This document shows positions 37,786-50,559 of a stretch of 64,000 nucleotides of DNA, in pieces. The position numbers were made by a program, and so were the translations under genes. Source of the stretch: Urechis unicinctus (lineage: Eukaryota > Annelida > Polychaeta > Xenopneusta > Urechidae); assembly GCA_034190875.2 (NCBI GenBank), contig CM067356.1, positions 62,142,204 to 62,206,203 on the forward strand, written 5' to 3'. Position 1 is the first letter of the stretch. Each line of letters opens with the position of its first letter. The notes under the pieces are model-generated. The model saw only the letters and a program-made list of their open reading frames with translations. It was not told the origin of the DNA and made no database searches.

Positions 37786-38190
37786 TGTAGAGATGGGAAT
37801 ATTAATGTATGTAATAAAGCATGACATATTGTATGGCAAATATGTTTAAGCCACGATATTCCTAGAAACTCGGATGTAACACTGACCATGATGATGATAT
37901 AATTCCATACTCTTCTTTACCTTAAGTCCTGTTATACATTCATTTATGGGCTTAATTAATGTCCTATAAGAAACCAGCTGTCGTATTCGCTCTCCTATAT
38001 TGTTTTAGCTCAAAATCAATCTACATCAACTTTTAAAAATATTGTAATAAGCCTTTGATAAGGCCTACTTTATATCAAAGTGCATCTCTATTGATTAACA
38101 GCAGCTAGTCCGAAATTAGTCGTAGTTTGTTTACAATTCGTGTGTAGGAGCATTTACATTGATGCACAAGTTCGATCAATCATAGCTTAC

Positions 38191-38309
38191 CAATCTTTGT
38201 TCCGTAGCAGCCCTATGTTCTGGGCAGGATGACCCGCGGGAGACCCAGACGCAGCAGTAACATCGCCGGTGCCTTTTTTCTCTTCATCAGAGACGTCTGA
38301 ATCGCTCAT
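38191..38309 (-). CDS. First coding exon of an unknown acidic protein
   Basis: On the minus strand, ATG at 38,309 (purine at -3) starts a peptide beginning MSDSDVSDEEKKGTG. It continues through a Gly/Ala/Pro-rich linker to LLRNKD and a split codon at 38,191, followed immediately by a perfect donor, GTAAGC (38,190-38,185). Reading on without splicing hits a stop inside the donor, as expected of a true exon. The frame is also open upstream to 38,486, giving a possible longer start, but that part looks like a 5' leader. Acidic Ser-Asp N-termini are common in nuclear proteins. Later exons should lie below 38,185 on this strand, and I could not identify them. It lies inside the TTAA element and converges on its transposase, so it may be a second gene of the element or captured host DNA. 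Confidence 0.55.
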
Positions 38310-38530
38310 TTCTGGTTCGAATTTGCTCTGCCGAAACAACGATGGTCTGCAAATGATCTGTGCCATCTCATCTCTCTTCGTCGCTCTCCTGAAGTGATGA
38401 AATAGCGAATTTACCGGCAGCTCCTTTGCGCTAATCGTAGCGCAGATCGCGCTTCGCAACAAAAACAATGCCTGAGCGGACGTCACGCGGATGCAATTAA
38501 TTATTATTGAGCGCCTCGTATCGATACGCC
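38200..38530 (-). promoter_or_regulatory. CpG-rich 5' region of the minus-strand exon
   Basis: The CpG frequency is visibly higher than in the surrounding AT-rich DNA (many CG dinucleotides between 38,225 and 38,530), coinciding with the first exon and its leader. This is the pattern of an unmethylated promoter or of young sequence not yet depleted of CpG. Confidence 0.4.
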
Positions 38531-38652
38531 GTACTCATCTTTAAAGTCGAATTTCGATCCAAAAGCGTGCATTTTGACGACGGATACTTAGACAGAAATG
38601 GTTCTTCTAGGCTATATTTCCTTAATCTGGTGAAAAAATGACATGATTTTTT

Positions 38653-38668
38653 TTGTGCGATAGGCACT
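38653..38668 (-). repeat. Right terminal inverted repeat
   Basis: Read inward from the right end this is AGTGCCTATCGCACAA, the partner of 35,905-35,920, followed outward by TTAA. Confidence 0.85.
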
Positions 38669-39469
38669 TTAATCAAATACGTGTCAGAGAATATCGTACG
38701 AAAGTGATTCGTAAATGCAAATATATTCCTGGTAGAGCTTCTTTTGCCAGGCAATCAAGGAGCAGTATGAACCGTTCGTCTTGACCTGTAGCTAATCGCA
38801 TTTTCAAAGATCTAGGAATTCATCAAACTTACACTGCAAATTGCAATGTTGACATATGATACAGCATCGCATCGTCTTTACATTTGAGATGCTTATTTTG
38901 GATTTAAACGGTTCGATAACATTGTATTTTGAAGGCATATTGTAATTGAAGGGGTGAGGTAGTAGCTGATATGCATCTATGTAATTTTTCGTTTTCAATA
39001 ATGGTAGCTTGATATACACTTACATTATAAGGTGAGTCGAATGTAGACGGAACTCTTAAAATGTTTATTTCAATCGATATGAGTTAGGGAGCTCACCCAA
39101 GAATATGCGGAACGTACTACTCGATAACCGATATGAAAAACGTTCACAAAAGATAGCAATAATATATTCAACCACTGAACAACTAGGTTAGGACACATTT
39201 TAGATGTGTACAAACTGTCTTTGCAATGCGTTCTCATGATCTGCTAAGGTTGGTGTCTGATAAGGCTATCATGATTTTATGACCGCAATACAATGAATAA
39301 CAAGGTATATAACATGACTTAACACATAATAAGCACCCATATAGATCAATACAAGGTTATAACATGATAAATTTTAAGAATTTAACGCAGCCAATGCTAG
39401 TCCAATAATATACACTTAGGCTCCTGGTATAAAAGTGCAATCCAAAAACACAATGCAGCAAATACAACC

Positions 39470-39815
39470 CCATACATCGTCACAAAGATGGCTAATATGA
39501 CATATAATCGTATGTTAAATGGCAGTTTCCAGAGATGTATTCGATTTCTTTTTAATGAAAAGAAACAGCATGAAGTCCTCTACTTTGTCACGGAGCTGCC
39601 ATATACGATAATCGAATCATCATGATATCTACTGACGCACATTTTCATGGCACATGGATACCGGTTATCATCACAAAGCTGACTGATATGACATATGATC
39701 GTTTATTAAACGGCAATATGCGACGATATACGGGATCCCGTTGCAATGAACGACAGCAGCGTGAAGCCATGGGCTTTGTCATAGAGCTGTCATCTACAGT
39801 AATCGATGAATCAGG
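39470..39815 (+). repeat. 192-bp tandem pair of protein-like units
   Basis: The unit starting at about 39,475 recurs at about 39,667 (shared CAAAG.TG.CTAATATGACATAT-like and GTTAAATGGCA-like cores). Read in matching frames, both give TK..(D/N)MTY.R.LNG, then NE..Q.E, then FV.EL, so the repeat unit looks like a duplicated protein motif. The same pair is present in copy 1 (about 11,100-11,420), so the tandem duplication is older than the segmental duplication. The family is unknown. Confidence 0.6.
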
Positions 39816-39870
39816 ACACTGCCGACGCAATATATCGCAGAATTTGTTAAATATAAGTAAGGTATTATAG
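39622..39870 (+). pseudogene. Protein-like frame of 82 codons in part B
   Basis: The second 192-bp unit plus its downstream tail. Peptide features are TKLTDMTYDRLLNG, NERQQREA and SGHCRRNISQNLL. The copy-1 version is similar but broken. Differences between copies are partly silent in this frame. Function and family are not known. Confidence 0.35.
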
Positions 39871-40124
39871 CCTATAATGATAGATGAGCTATTCCGGGGA
39901 CCTATTTATTGCCATGACTGTGCATGGCGGAAACTCCATTAAAATGACCCCATTCAGCAACCGATCCTTTTTAATAGCAGCGAAAATAGATTTTGTGATG
40001 TAGATGAACGCATTAGAGTAATGTGCAATGGCCATTGTGCGCAGATGAATTGACTGTGGAAAATTATATCAGCGATTAAAATGTAACACCCTAATCAAAG
40101 GCTTATATCTGTTACGTGAGAAAT

Positions 40125-41650
40125 GCCCAAACTGTGAACGACGCTACATCCTGGTAAGGCATGGGACAGTATTGCTTTGAAACACTTGTAATGTGCAAGC
40201 AAAGTATTACCTTTTATTTGCTTATTCTTCAGCCTATTCCATCTTATTGCCTTCGGCCTAACACGATAAAACAACAGCATTGTCGACGAACACGATGCTG
40301 TGTGGCGACCCCTTCGGGAATTGCACCAAATGTAAAATGCTAGCTGATGGTTTGGAGTCCAAATGTATCACATCGTCAATATGATGTCACTATGCATCTT
40401 TTTATAGCAAGCCGATGGTACACTATCAGAGTTTTCTCCCTATTACACAGAGCAGCATATCATTTCCCTCTGCAATTGATTCTGCCTACGTGTGACTGAT
40501 GCATATGTAATATCGAGAAATGGATATACATTGGATCTTAGAACCCCACGTCCACTCTTTCGGTTACTTAGCAACGTATCATAAAAGATATGTTAAAGAG
40601 ACTGTTCAGCCCCATATAAGGCAATCAGGGAATATTTCGTTTTTACATTGCTACGTTTAACGCAGACGTAAGTAATGCCATCTTCTAATTTTTGCCGCAA
40701 AGTTTGCATGATGGAAAACTATGTTGATAAGTTTTTAACATTATTATTTTACTGGAAATATTCATGATCTACTGTGGGAATCTGTTTTATTCAGCTATGT
40801 TGTTTCATCGATAACGGTGCCTCCCTAAAACCATGAACCACACGAATGTTAGCTGTTAATCATTACGCGCTCTGAATTGACCTCGCTATCGATGTGTATT
40901 CTTCCGCTTTGGTTAAATAATGTAGATTTCATCAAATGTTCACTCATTCAAGTTGTGGGCATCTTTGCGCACACATTAGACTGACAAGCAGTAAGGGTAA
41001 TGTTCGACAACATAAATGGCGACAGCCGATGTAAGGATCTATTTTCTGAGACCACAGCGCCGCGTAGCGACTGAAAGTCTGAAAACTTAACATTTTTGCT
41101 TGCCAAGGTGCGGTTGCCAAGGGGCTTGCTAGGCAACCTCGTTCCAAATAAGAGGCTGAACAGTATCTTTAATGAGATATATTTACCCGTTATAAATAGA
41201 CCTCGCCGACTTTGCCCATGCCATTTATGCTCAATCACTCACTAACTTTCTCTTCAGATTTTGATTAGAAACACATGTGTTAGATTGAAGAGTCTACCCG
41301 TTCAACGTACATTTACTTCACACATTGTATGTCATTTTTGTAAATATGTGTCGCCATTCGGCAGTGTTTCCTACTTATCAAATGAGTGATATCTCTTTTT
41401 GGTCAAGTTATTTACAACGTTTTGTGTATAGTTAGACATTTGCAGGTCCATGAGAATTAGACCATTCACTCATTATCAACCGAATCTTTCATAACAGGGG
41501 CTGTGGTATATATACACCAGGAACTTAAAAATGAAGTAATCACTATCAGCTACACCTAAAGCATGGCGATTCATTACATTAGGAGCATCTGCAGGCATAC
41601 AGTTTGCAGATAGCTGGCGGAACCCACGTAATTCAGGACCAAAGCATGGG
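40125..41650. other. Copy-2-specific 1.5-kb stretch
   Basis: Copy 1 is continuous at about 11,700-11,720, so this stretch is an insertion here or a deletion there. Short frames only (40,161-40,343 plus; 40,944-41,238 minus, two overlapping). No ends with inverted repeats or target-site duplication could be defined. Confidence 0.5.
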
Positions 41651-42183
41651 CGATAGCGAGGATGAACTTGTATGATATTTATCGGACCAGCGCCCGGCTG
41701 TCAGTGATGCGACATCACGCAGGTACAACATTACGGTTAAACTGTTTGGTCTTATAAACAAATCACTTGAGTACGGCCACCACATACGATGGAGGCAGCA
41801 TCACCAACCTCAATCATTATCCGCTTAAGGCCTATACCTGAAAAATATTTTGAATAATCATATCAGAATTTGACTCAAAGAGAGGGGAGTGTTCAGTCGT
41901 TTAATAGGAAAAAACAAACATGATTTGGGTTGTTCTTGATATGCTTGCTTTTATCAAATCAACCTTTTCATGCTTCCGACAATGTGCCCTGAGTTCCAAT
42001 TTGGACAATCAATAGCCAAAATAGTTTGAACACCTCAACAATTATTATTGATGCTGCTGCCGAGACACGATGTTTGCTGAATTTAGTTTTCACACTATTG
42101 TTTTCCTTTATGTTGTGTTAACTATCTAAGCATATTCTTACCACGTTTTTTTATGCTGCCGCATCATATTTACCAATGTTGAA

Positions 42184-42474
42184 ATGGAGTTAAATGATAT
42201 CCAATGTTACATTGATGTTACTTATTGTATGACAACTATTGAATACAACAGTATACCAGCATGCAACACATATGTCGATGCGGTGTCGAGATCTCAAGAG
42301 TGCTGCTTCTGCAAATATACTATGCTCAAGCTGATGGATGATACCTACACGCTGCATGCACAATGCTCGACGGGGCATGAAGACATTTTTGCTTTAGGCC
42401 ACGTAGGTAGCTATTATGTCTGGTTTTATTTGGCTGGCATATCATTATACCAGCTCTTAATTAACAACAAATAA
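42184..42474 (+). pseudogene. Cys/Thr-rich 96-codon frame in part B
   Basis: ATG-started plus-strand frame with a Cys-rich centre (QECCFCKYT) and LMDDTYTLHA. The copy-1 DNA (12,870-13,110) shares the centre but is broken outside it. Closely spaced Cys/His residues could have bound a metal, but the pattern is too short to name a finger type. Confidence 0.3.
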
Positions 42475-42519
42475 GCTGTCAAGACCATTTGAATTGACAT
42501 CGCTTCACTTACCTTATGT

Positions 42520-44681
42520 TATTTACCCATTCTAGCCGTTGCGATATCATGTTCGCTTAGTTATCGAATATTATTCGCTGGTTACATAGTCCAACAGCTA
42601 TGCTTGATTTGTCCTGGCGACACTACCGTCTTGGGGATAGACAGGCATCGCTAGTGACGTTGTAATACAATCTTACTAAACATAGGTCAGGAAAATAACA
42701 CCAAAGCACAAAAGCATCGATGGTACCAATACCTGCCAATTAAATCACCCACTAGTATCTTTGGAGTGGCTTTTTAGGCTATTCTGATATTAGCACAATA
42801 TAGATGTGGCACATGGTTGTATATCAAAGAAAACTAAGCGAGGTTATAATCACTTTCCTTGAAAAATCCTGTTCTTTTTCAAAATATACTTGATATGATT
42901 GGGTCTCAGATCAAGTTGCCAAGATATATACATAATTATTCGACAAAAAGTGACATACGTCAGCTCGCTCCGCACTTTCCCAGACACATGGCGCGGAACT
43001 TAGTTGTGAAGTTAAGACAATCAACGATATAGTCTTTATTCGGCGGCAGTGAATAAAATGCGTGTCTACGTGAACTCAGAGCGTAATTTTATGGTTGTAA
43101 AAAATGTCACAGCATCCAAGCCCGGTGGTTTGTGTGCACAATATAATAAAAGATGATCGACGTGAAAGCACGAATTTTTTGTGTATATCTCCCGTAGAAA
43201 CGACACCATGTTAGCTTGCATAACTTGGCGGGACTTAATGTCACAGTATGGACACTTAAACGAGTATGTTCTACGACATTGCCTTCCATGTGCGTGTTCC
43301 AAGGGCAAAAATAATGCGACGTTTCATGCATTGGTAATCACCAGCACATGTTTAACACATATATATCATAAACTGTTATTACCCGCGACATGAAATCATA
43401 GATATATTCCCCAACGGATATATACGCCATTATACTGTCTCGTGCAGGCGTCAATTAGATTGCAGATGTGGAAGCCTATTACAGATGCGTTGGCGTGTAT
43501 TTCATTAAAGTTCATATCCTTTCATTTAGTTTCATAATGTGATATAATATCCTACTTTTGTCAATTATGTGATGGCCAGATATGTGGAATATGTCCCCCC
43601 CCTATTGTTTTACTATATTGAATGTAAAAGTTCTTGACTAAAACAATTAGTCAAGTTTGCACAGTAATTCGAATATTGTTCTATTGTGTCAACGTCAAGG
43701 GAAACTTACAAATGTTACAAGTAAAATATGTGACTGATTTCTATCTTTAGGCCTTATTGCAACTGAGGCAATTACTTGGCAGTTTGCAAATGTGCTCTTG
43801 TAATAAGGTGGGCAAACATTAAATGAGCAAGCAAGGAAATATGAGGGCGGCTACAATACCAGAGCTGTGGGATATCAAGGCTGTGGTTTGAGTAAAACTG
43901 TGGATTTGGATACAGTGTATATTTCAGATTATTTCGATTTAAACATATGAGTTTTGCACAAATATTTTAAACCTAGAATCCTTCAGAAAACATACTAAAA
44001 ATGACTGTCTGAAAAGGCTCGTATTTAGCAGATATAACCCGTTCCTGCACTAAAGGTCTATACATCAAGCTCTATCTCTACACTTAACTGATATTCTTTC
44101 TCAATCAGTTAAGAGTAAATGCACTATCAGTCACTGATGTGGCCGTACGCAAGCTACATTACCTTGCCAAAAACAGCCGGCGTTATCGTTACTCGATTTG
44201 ATATCGCTTTTTGCTTTTATGCAGGAATTTTCATAAACTAAACACTATTATTCAACATCTATTCTATATTCCAAGATCATTCCCACGCCATTAGAGGCTA
44301 ATTTTTAAAAGCGTACATAAACGGTTAGAATATATTACGTGATCCTACTTGATCTTATCTATCGACATACGCCTGAAGCAACAATCAGCGAGATTATTGT
44401 GTGCACATGTTGTTGCCTCTTGAATATCAGCAAATGAATTAATATTGTTCCAGCTCCCAGTAACTGTAATTATTAAAGCAAGCTTACGGTTTATCTCGAT
44501 TCAAACCCCATAAAGTATCCTTAAAACATTCGAAAAGTTTTCTTTGGAAGTATTCATCATTTATACTGTGCCTTTGTCTGTTTTCTTCTATCTACCACAT
44601 TGCCTCGCGCTACTTGTGTATTTTGATCCATTGCATGCCACCGTAATCATTGCCAAATTACTTTCGCAGGAATGATATACT
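42520..44681. other. Copy-2-specific 2.2-kb stretch
   Basis: Copy 1 reads straight through at about 13,130. The stretch contains a plus-strand frame (43,181-43,393) and overlapping minus-strand frames (43,066-43,331). Two short perfect hairpins occur: 43,633-43,655 (9-bp stem) and 44,083-44,113 (10-bp stem). Around 44,035-44,085 lies another, more diverged, direct copy of the 16,120-16,170 sequence. No clean transposon ends are seen. Confidence 0.5.
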
Positions 44682-45454
44682 ATCAGCATTTGTACAGTTA
44701 GGCACAGAAAAAAAACGGAATGACGGGGATAAATAAGTTAGATAATGTGATCTTTGCCACTTAATGCATGGTAAGAACTCAATCGCTGTTAAAACATTGT
44801 ATTTCTTAATTAGAAGCAGTATTTTCGGTGAATGAGCGTCTTTTCTAGCTCTGCAAAGTTTCCTGTTTAGGGCTTTTCTGGTTGTACTTTTCTAAAGCAA
44901 CATACAACGCCAACATTTGGTTGAAGTCTACCACGCCGTAAAGTCCGGCTGCACTTTGATCCTTCCCTTTGACATTGGCTGAAAGTGACTTTTTCTTCAC
45001 AATCGATAAACCACGCATGCGCAGTGTCGTGACATATGCGATGATATATTTGCCATAGGATACATATTAAACGACAAGCGCCAAAATTATGCTCAGCTCG
45101 GCTAGGCAATCAAAACATTGCACTTCTACAAACGGTGCATATATGCGATCTCGGTTTAAACCCTTTACTATATATGTGTAACAACACAAAAACATACAAT
45201 GAAAACGGCATGCCTTGAGTTGTTACGCATGTGTTATATGCAACCCTGAGTTTTCTAACGTTTGTGCACATACAACACAGGTGAAATGCCATCCAACCTG
45301 AGAAAGACGTTTAACGTCGATAACATTAATGTGTTTGGTGATATTGTCCTTCCTTATGCACTAAATTACTGATTGCCGGCACTGCAACCCATGCATGATA
45401 TTTCTACTGCTTGTGTAGATTACGTGTGACTCTCTATGGGCCATTAATGCGGTG

Positions 45455-47195
45455 TCTAAGGTCATTTAAATCGTTGTACTGTTAACAACAATTCTTTGAT
45501 ACTAGCCTATATGTGTTGTGGCAACAATGCACGAATGAACTGACTTGAAATGATGGCGAAGTATCGGATAATTTAGAACCCTAATGCACTCCACCGAGTG
45601 TCTTACAAGTCAACGCATAAATCTCGAACCATGCAAAATAAACTGCGTGCCATGAAGGGGGACACATGTTACATGCGGCATAAGAACAACCGTAACGTGC
45701 GCAACCTACGAAAACCATTACCATGTATTTGTAAACATCTTAGCTGATATCGTCCTACTTTCGCTGTTTTGCTTATGAGATACCCGAGATATTAGCAGAA
45801 CAAATGACAGCAGTAAAGTGCGTACCATGGCCGTTCATTTTCCGCCATTGCTTCTAAGAAAGGAAAACAAATACAAAGCATAACTGTAACTACAATCCAC
45901 TCTATTTTGCCGGTAATCGTTACTTTTTGAGGCTTCAATCTCTTGTGCACGGTGATGGTGGAATATAATCAACACAAGGAGACAATTCTGTTGACAATCG
46001 GCTATCAACTACGTATTAATCTAGGAGAGCAATGCACCAGCCATATTTAATCCCTGTATTATGACGAATACTTTAATTTTGCTCCATATTCCATTCGTAA
46101 CAGTGCACGATCCCTTTAATGCCAATCTGTGGGTCTAGTAGGGTTTTAACCTGGCCCCTCAAACCAACAGGCCGCTAAGCACCAACCAATCGTTGTGAAT
46201 AATTTGATCCATTTTGATCGCATATTTTGTTCAACGGCTTCAGGTTATCACATGAAGGCAGTATTGGTGGGTACGGAATGGGCCAATGACTACCAGGATA
46301 ATCCGGTTGAGGAAAAGCGATGACGACGGCAAATGCCTGAGGCTGATAAGACCCTTTTGTAGCGGGAAATAGAATAGACCATGGCAAAAGAGTGAAGAGG
46401 TGATGGTTTATTTCATTCAACGGACCATTAGATGGTCATAGTTGTTGCATAAATGAAATTGCTAGTTGCATGCTGCTGCTCATTGAGTTGAGCGATTATA
46501 CGCCCAGGGGTAACATTCATCATTTTACCGCGGAGGTAATTTATGATCACAGTGTCAGCTTCATTTACGTAGTGTCCGATTTGTTATTAGCTCTTAAAAA
46601 AGAAAACAGGGATGCGTTGCACAATGCCCAATGCCATTACTATGTAATGCAATTTGCCATATATGATGGGCTGGCATTAATATGCTGTTATTATAAAGAG
46701 TCGATTTATTCCGTAGGATCCCATATTAATGGCGCTACATTTACAGTGTAAGGTCATCTCACAATGATGGATTATCATCAGTACTTTCGATGCATGCATT
46801 CGGTTGGCACACATTATTTAGTATTTGCGGGCTCATAATCTAAACCTATAATGCATGCAACTGCAGATTGATTTAGAGATAACTGGTGAAACAATTCGCT
46901 CAGGACTCCCACAAAACACGTCAACCCGTTCGCAAATGGCTCCGCGCAATGGAGCATTTGACGTCTAAGAGATGATAACAGTGTATTTACAGTAACAACC
47001 AACATATGCTTGACGCCAATGACACATTGCCAGATGGCAATGAATGGGTACGTACCGTTTGGAGAAGATGCTGTTAAGTAGACACAACAATGTTACCTTC
47101 CCCACTTCAGTTACTGTCTGTGAGTCTAATCATACTTTTTACTGTTTTTTTGTTTGCCATATTTCAGAGAAAGCTATCTATCTGTCGCTTTTCAG
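45455..47195. other. Copy-2 stretch missing from copy 1
   Basis: Only a short island (about 45,940-45,980, the GTGCACGG.GATGG.GGAATATAATCA block) has a partner in copy 1 (13,890-13,920). The rest is absent there. Since it includes one of the better frames of the repeat (46,470-46,751), deletion from copy 1 is likelier than insertion here. Confidence 0.5.
46470..46751 (+). pseudogene. Protein-like 93-codon frame in part B
   Basis: A plus-strand frame with good protein composition: a hydrophobic/acidic start, a Tyr/His-rich middle (HHFTAEVIYDHSVSF), a lysine-rich turn (ALKKENRDALHN) and a hydrophobic tail, ending at TAA. The first codon is not clearly ATG. No family is recognised. It has no counterpart in copy 1. 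Confidence 0.3.
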
Positions 47196-47687
47196 GATGG
47201 TAATCTATGATGATATTTGTATGGCATATGTCGGACTTGATAGTAACTTTGTAATAATTTGGTGCACTGACATTCAATATATAAATGAATGAAGGGTGTA
47301 CAAGTACGCAGACCATCACATTACACTGAAAGGGGCACTGATGTAGTCATCGAAACCAATATGACAATTCAGACGCCTTTGTTAGAGATTAATTTACTTT
47401 TGGTTAGTTAGATCAAGAAAATACTCATTCCAGACATGTCGCGTATAATGCACTTTAACAAGTAATATAACGACAAATTAATGCTGCGCTGTCACGAATC
47501 GTAACATTTATGGGGATTGCCTGTCCAGTGACACTACTCATGCAAGAAAGCCGGCGATCTAGTGCAACCCAGTCCCGAAGGTCATGGGTAAAATATCGCA
47601 GATCAAAGCCAACTTCGATTACCAGCATGTCGTTATATTGAATGATTGTTTGGCTGAACAACTGCGCTTCGTTCAGGAAAGCCTATT

Positions 47688-47975
47688 GTGTACTTTCACC
47701 GCGTTGTACAAGCTGCTTTGATAGCATGTCCTGTTTGTGTTAACGGCTCGCGCATTTGCTCAACAGCAATTTATCATAATGTCACATTGTTGGAGGATAG
47801 TGAAAGACTAAACAAGGGAGCTCTTGCGTCATGGTCAACTGCAATTAATCATATGTTTGGGGGCCTGATGACAGGATATCCGTCAATAATTAAGCATCTT
47901 CTCAACCATTCAACAACATTTTATAGTTTATGCATTGTTAGACATTTGTATCGGACTAGTTGTCCTACCAAATAA
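47688..47975 (+). pseudogene. Protein-like 95-codon frame shared by both copies
   Basis: It contains VQAALIACPVC, LLEDSERLNKGALASWSTA and a helical tail. The copy-1 partner (14,390-14,590) is similar, with the EDSERL block kept, but broken. Length and composition suggest a genuine former coding segment. The family is unknown. Confidence 0.35.
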
Positions 47976-49034
47976 GAAATGGTTTGAATCGGGCTATACA
48001 TTGCGAGATGCACTTATCTTTTTGCTGTCGCAAACTGTATTTGATATACAAATATGTCTGTATGCGTGTCATTAGATCTTAATACAGTCAGCGCGGTATT
48101 AACGAAATAATTGGCAAAATGGATTGCGGTTGACCCATATCTGATATAATCTGTGTATGCATTCATAAAAAAACAATGTGGTTATACGCTTTTGGTTTCT
48201 CCATAGCAATAAATCACTACTTGAATCCAGTATCTGTTAACTGCACGTGGATCGACCAAATAATATAGATGGATGTGCTTATGCAGTTTATCATAACAGC
48301 AAGTCACGCACACGTTTGGCGCTCTACTATTGCATGCCGCTTAATAAATCATGGATTATTGGGATGACGCAACCTGCAGTAAGCAATTTTAATCAGAGCC
48401 GGCCATAAGAGATACAAATTGACTTTCAGAAAATTAGTAGGTAGAGGCTCTAGACAAGTAGGTATCTGGCATGACATAGCCTGAGGACATACATATTAGA
48501 TTTCAACCTCATCGATCTCCACCTTTGGTGCAGAGTTTGGGAATCTATGAACGGTACATTGTTTGCCAGGAGTAGAATTGATGACTATCATACAGATACT
48601 GCAGCAGGGCATTGTGCATGGCAGTGATTCGGGAATGTTTTGTAGACGGCAGCAAATATTCAAGCCATTTAAACATAATTTTTTAAATGTACGCCTTATT
48701 AGCTTTAGCTTGGTTGATGCCTGCATTTGTCACTCGGTCGATTGTAGTTGGAAGCACCACTACACACTATCCCTCGCAGTAGCATTCCTTAACTAACTGA
48801 TTGTTTTGGCTCCACGTGATGATTACCAACTACCGATTCATTGCTTTGTTTTTTCACTCTGCCAAAAATAATGTCAAGTGCGGGGGGTTAAGCAGGAGGC
48901 AAATTCCGATTGGATCATATCAACTGATTACAGCATGTTGGGACGAATTCGGTTGAATGCTTCTTATATTGGCAAATAAGGAAGGACAATATCAACCCCC
49001 TAGCTAGAACAATGTTCGAACGAGCATTCATGCA

Positions 49035-49373
49035 TTGATTAACCTTCAATGTCCTGAGTCGGTAATGCTGTCTATGTTGATAGTATTTGTACGTACGAAT
49101 GCCTTAGCAGTTATGCAGAAGCGCGAGCTGCAATTAATCGATTTAATACGTTCCTGCCTTGCAGGTCTGTACATTCACAACTGTTTCTTTGCTTCACTGG
49201 CTTCGGCTCACATTCGGCAAAGATTTAATGCATCATTAATCGCCATTGAGGCAGCAGGCGAGATGCATTCGACAATTGTAATTATAGCGCCCTCGGTTGT
49301 CCTTGCCAAAAACGTCCGGTTCAATCCTTGTTTCATCCAATACCACTCCCTGCTATTATGCACACATGAGTAA
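49035..49373 (+). pseudogene. Protein-like 112-codon frame shared by both copies
   Basis: The best-preserved coding trace of part B. The frame has a hydrophobic start, QKRELQLIDLIRSCLAGL, CFFASLASAHIRQRFN, IEAAGEMHS and VVLAKNVRFNP. The copy-1 sequence at 16,090-16,340 keeps most of these blocks. The pattern of differences favours the plus-strand frame. I do not recognise the protein. Confidence 0.4.
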
Positions 49374-50559
49374 ATATCGACAAATGGATGCTCAATGCTC
49401 TCAGCAAAATCTAAATGATTTTTCTGCAAATCGTCTATAACAGAAAGTGACTGACAACAAATATATTCCAAGCTGTGAAAACTTTTATGCATTTGAAATA
49501 ACCACCAAGAACGTTTGTTATAGTGTTATAGTAACTCTAATTGTTTCGTCGATTAGACATTTATCAGATTAATCAATACTTTATAATCTGCATAAACTGA
49601 ATTAGGGGCAACACAAACAAGGCTAGAAACGCATGAATAACCAGCAAGTGGTCCCTAATGGTAACGTTAGTGCACTTGGCTATCCGCTTATATAAAATAT
49701 ACGGTTTCTTTATGCATTGGATATTACTTTAAAAGTTGATTGTTCCCAGACCGCAACAGCTTATTTCACTGATCTATGCTAAATGCGTCTCCTTATAACT
49801 GCCTTTCGCGTTCTCAGTATGGAAATATTTCCACTTCTTAAAAAAAAACTCTGAGGTAGCACTTCTTACACCGCAGTTCATCATCATTTTACCGAGCAGG
49901 GGCCATACATCCTGAATGACTATTGTCTGTGATTTGTCTGGGACAATCATGTTCGATGGATATAGGATACAATCCCCGATTAAAGACATGTCGTATCATC
50001 AATAATGTGCACTGATCATGCATATTAATGGTATTAAAGTATCAACCTGGTCATGATTGAATTGCAGTATGGTAGTTCATTAACCATTTCATTAAGCGAC
50101 ACTGTCAGATTCGATAGATGGGACCATAATAATGACACCATCGCACTAAATAGATATTTTCTTCTTATGACATAGGTGAGTTAATTCAATCTGAATCGTT
50201 TTATTCAGAAAGCAAACATATATAGGTAAATCCAAATACTCCGTTTGATGCATCCACAACGGTTTTTTTTCCTGTAAACATCCTAACTAAGTGGTTTGTC
50301 TCCGTAACCGTTTCCTTAATGAAAGACTTCTGCAGCGGATTTGTAACTCGCACTTTCTAGTTCAATAATTCTAGTATGATAATATGGGCGCAGGACTACG
50401 TTAAATATCAAAGCGATCTCCGATGGGCCATTAAATATACGGTTTACTGGCAATAACCCTTCAATGTCATATAATTGATTATTATTAATGGAAGCGGGAA
50501 ATAGGTCAATTTTCAAACAGAAAAAAGCAATCGAAAATATAGAACGTTTATTCAGCAGT

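Larger units (their letters stand above)
35901..38672. mobile_element. TTAA-flanked DNA transposon, probably Kolobok superfamily
   Basis: The element proper is 35,905-38,668 (2,764 bp). It is flanked by TTAA at 35,901-35,904 and 38,669-38,672. The ends are inverted repeats: ATTGCCTATCGCTCGA on the left and, read inward from the right, AGTGCCTATCGCACAA (13 of 16 identical). The copy-1 repeat has the uninterrupted site with a single TTAA at 10,357-10,360 and matching flanks on both sides, so this is a direct empty-site proof of insertion. TTAA duplications are typical of piggyBac and Kolobok. The transposase-like pseudogene inside fits a transposon-associated family that I link to Kolobok from memory. 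It is non-autonomous now, because the transposase is broken. Confidence 0.85.
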
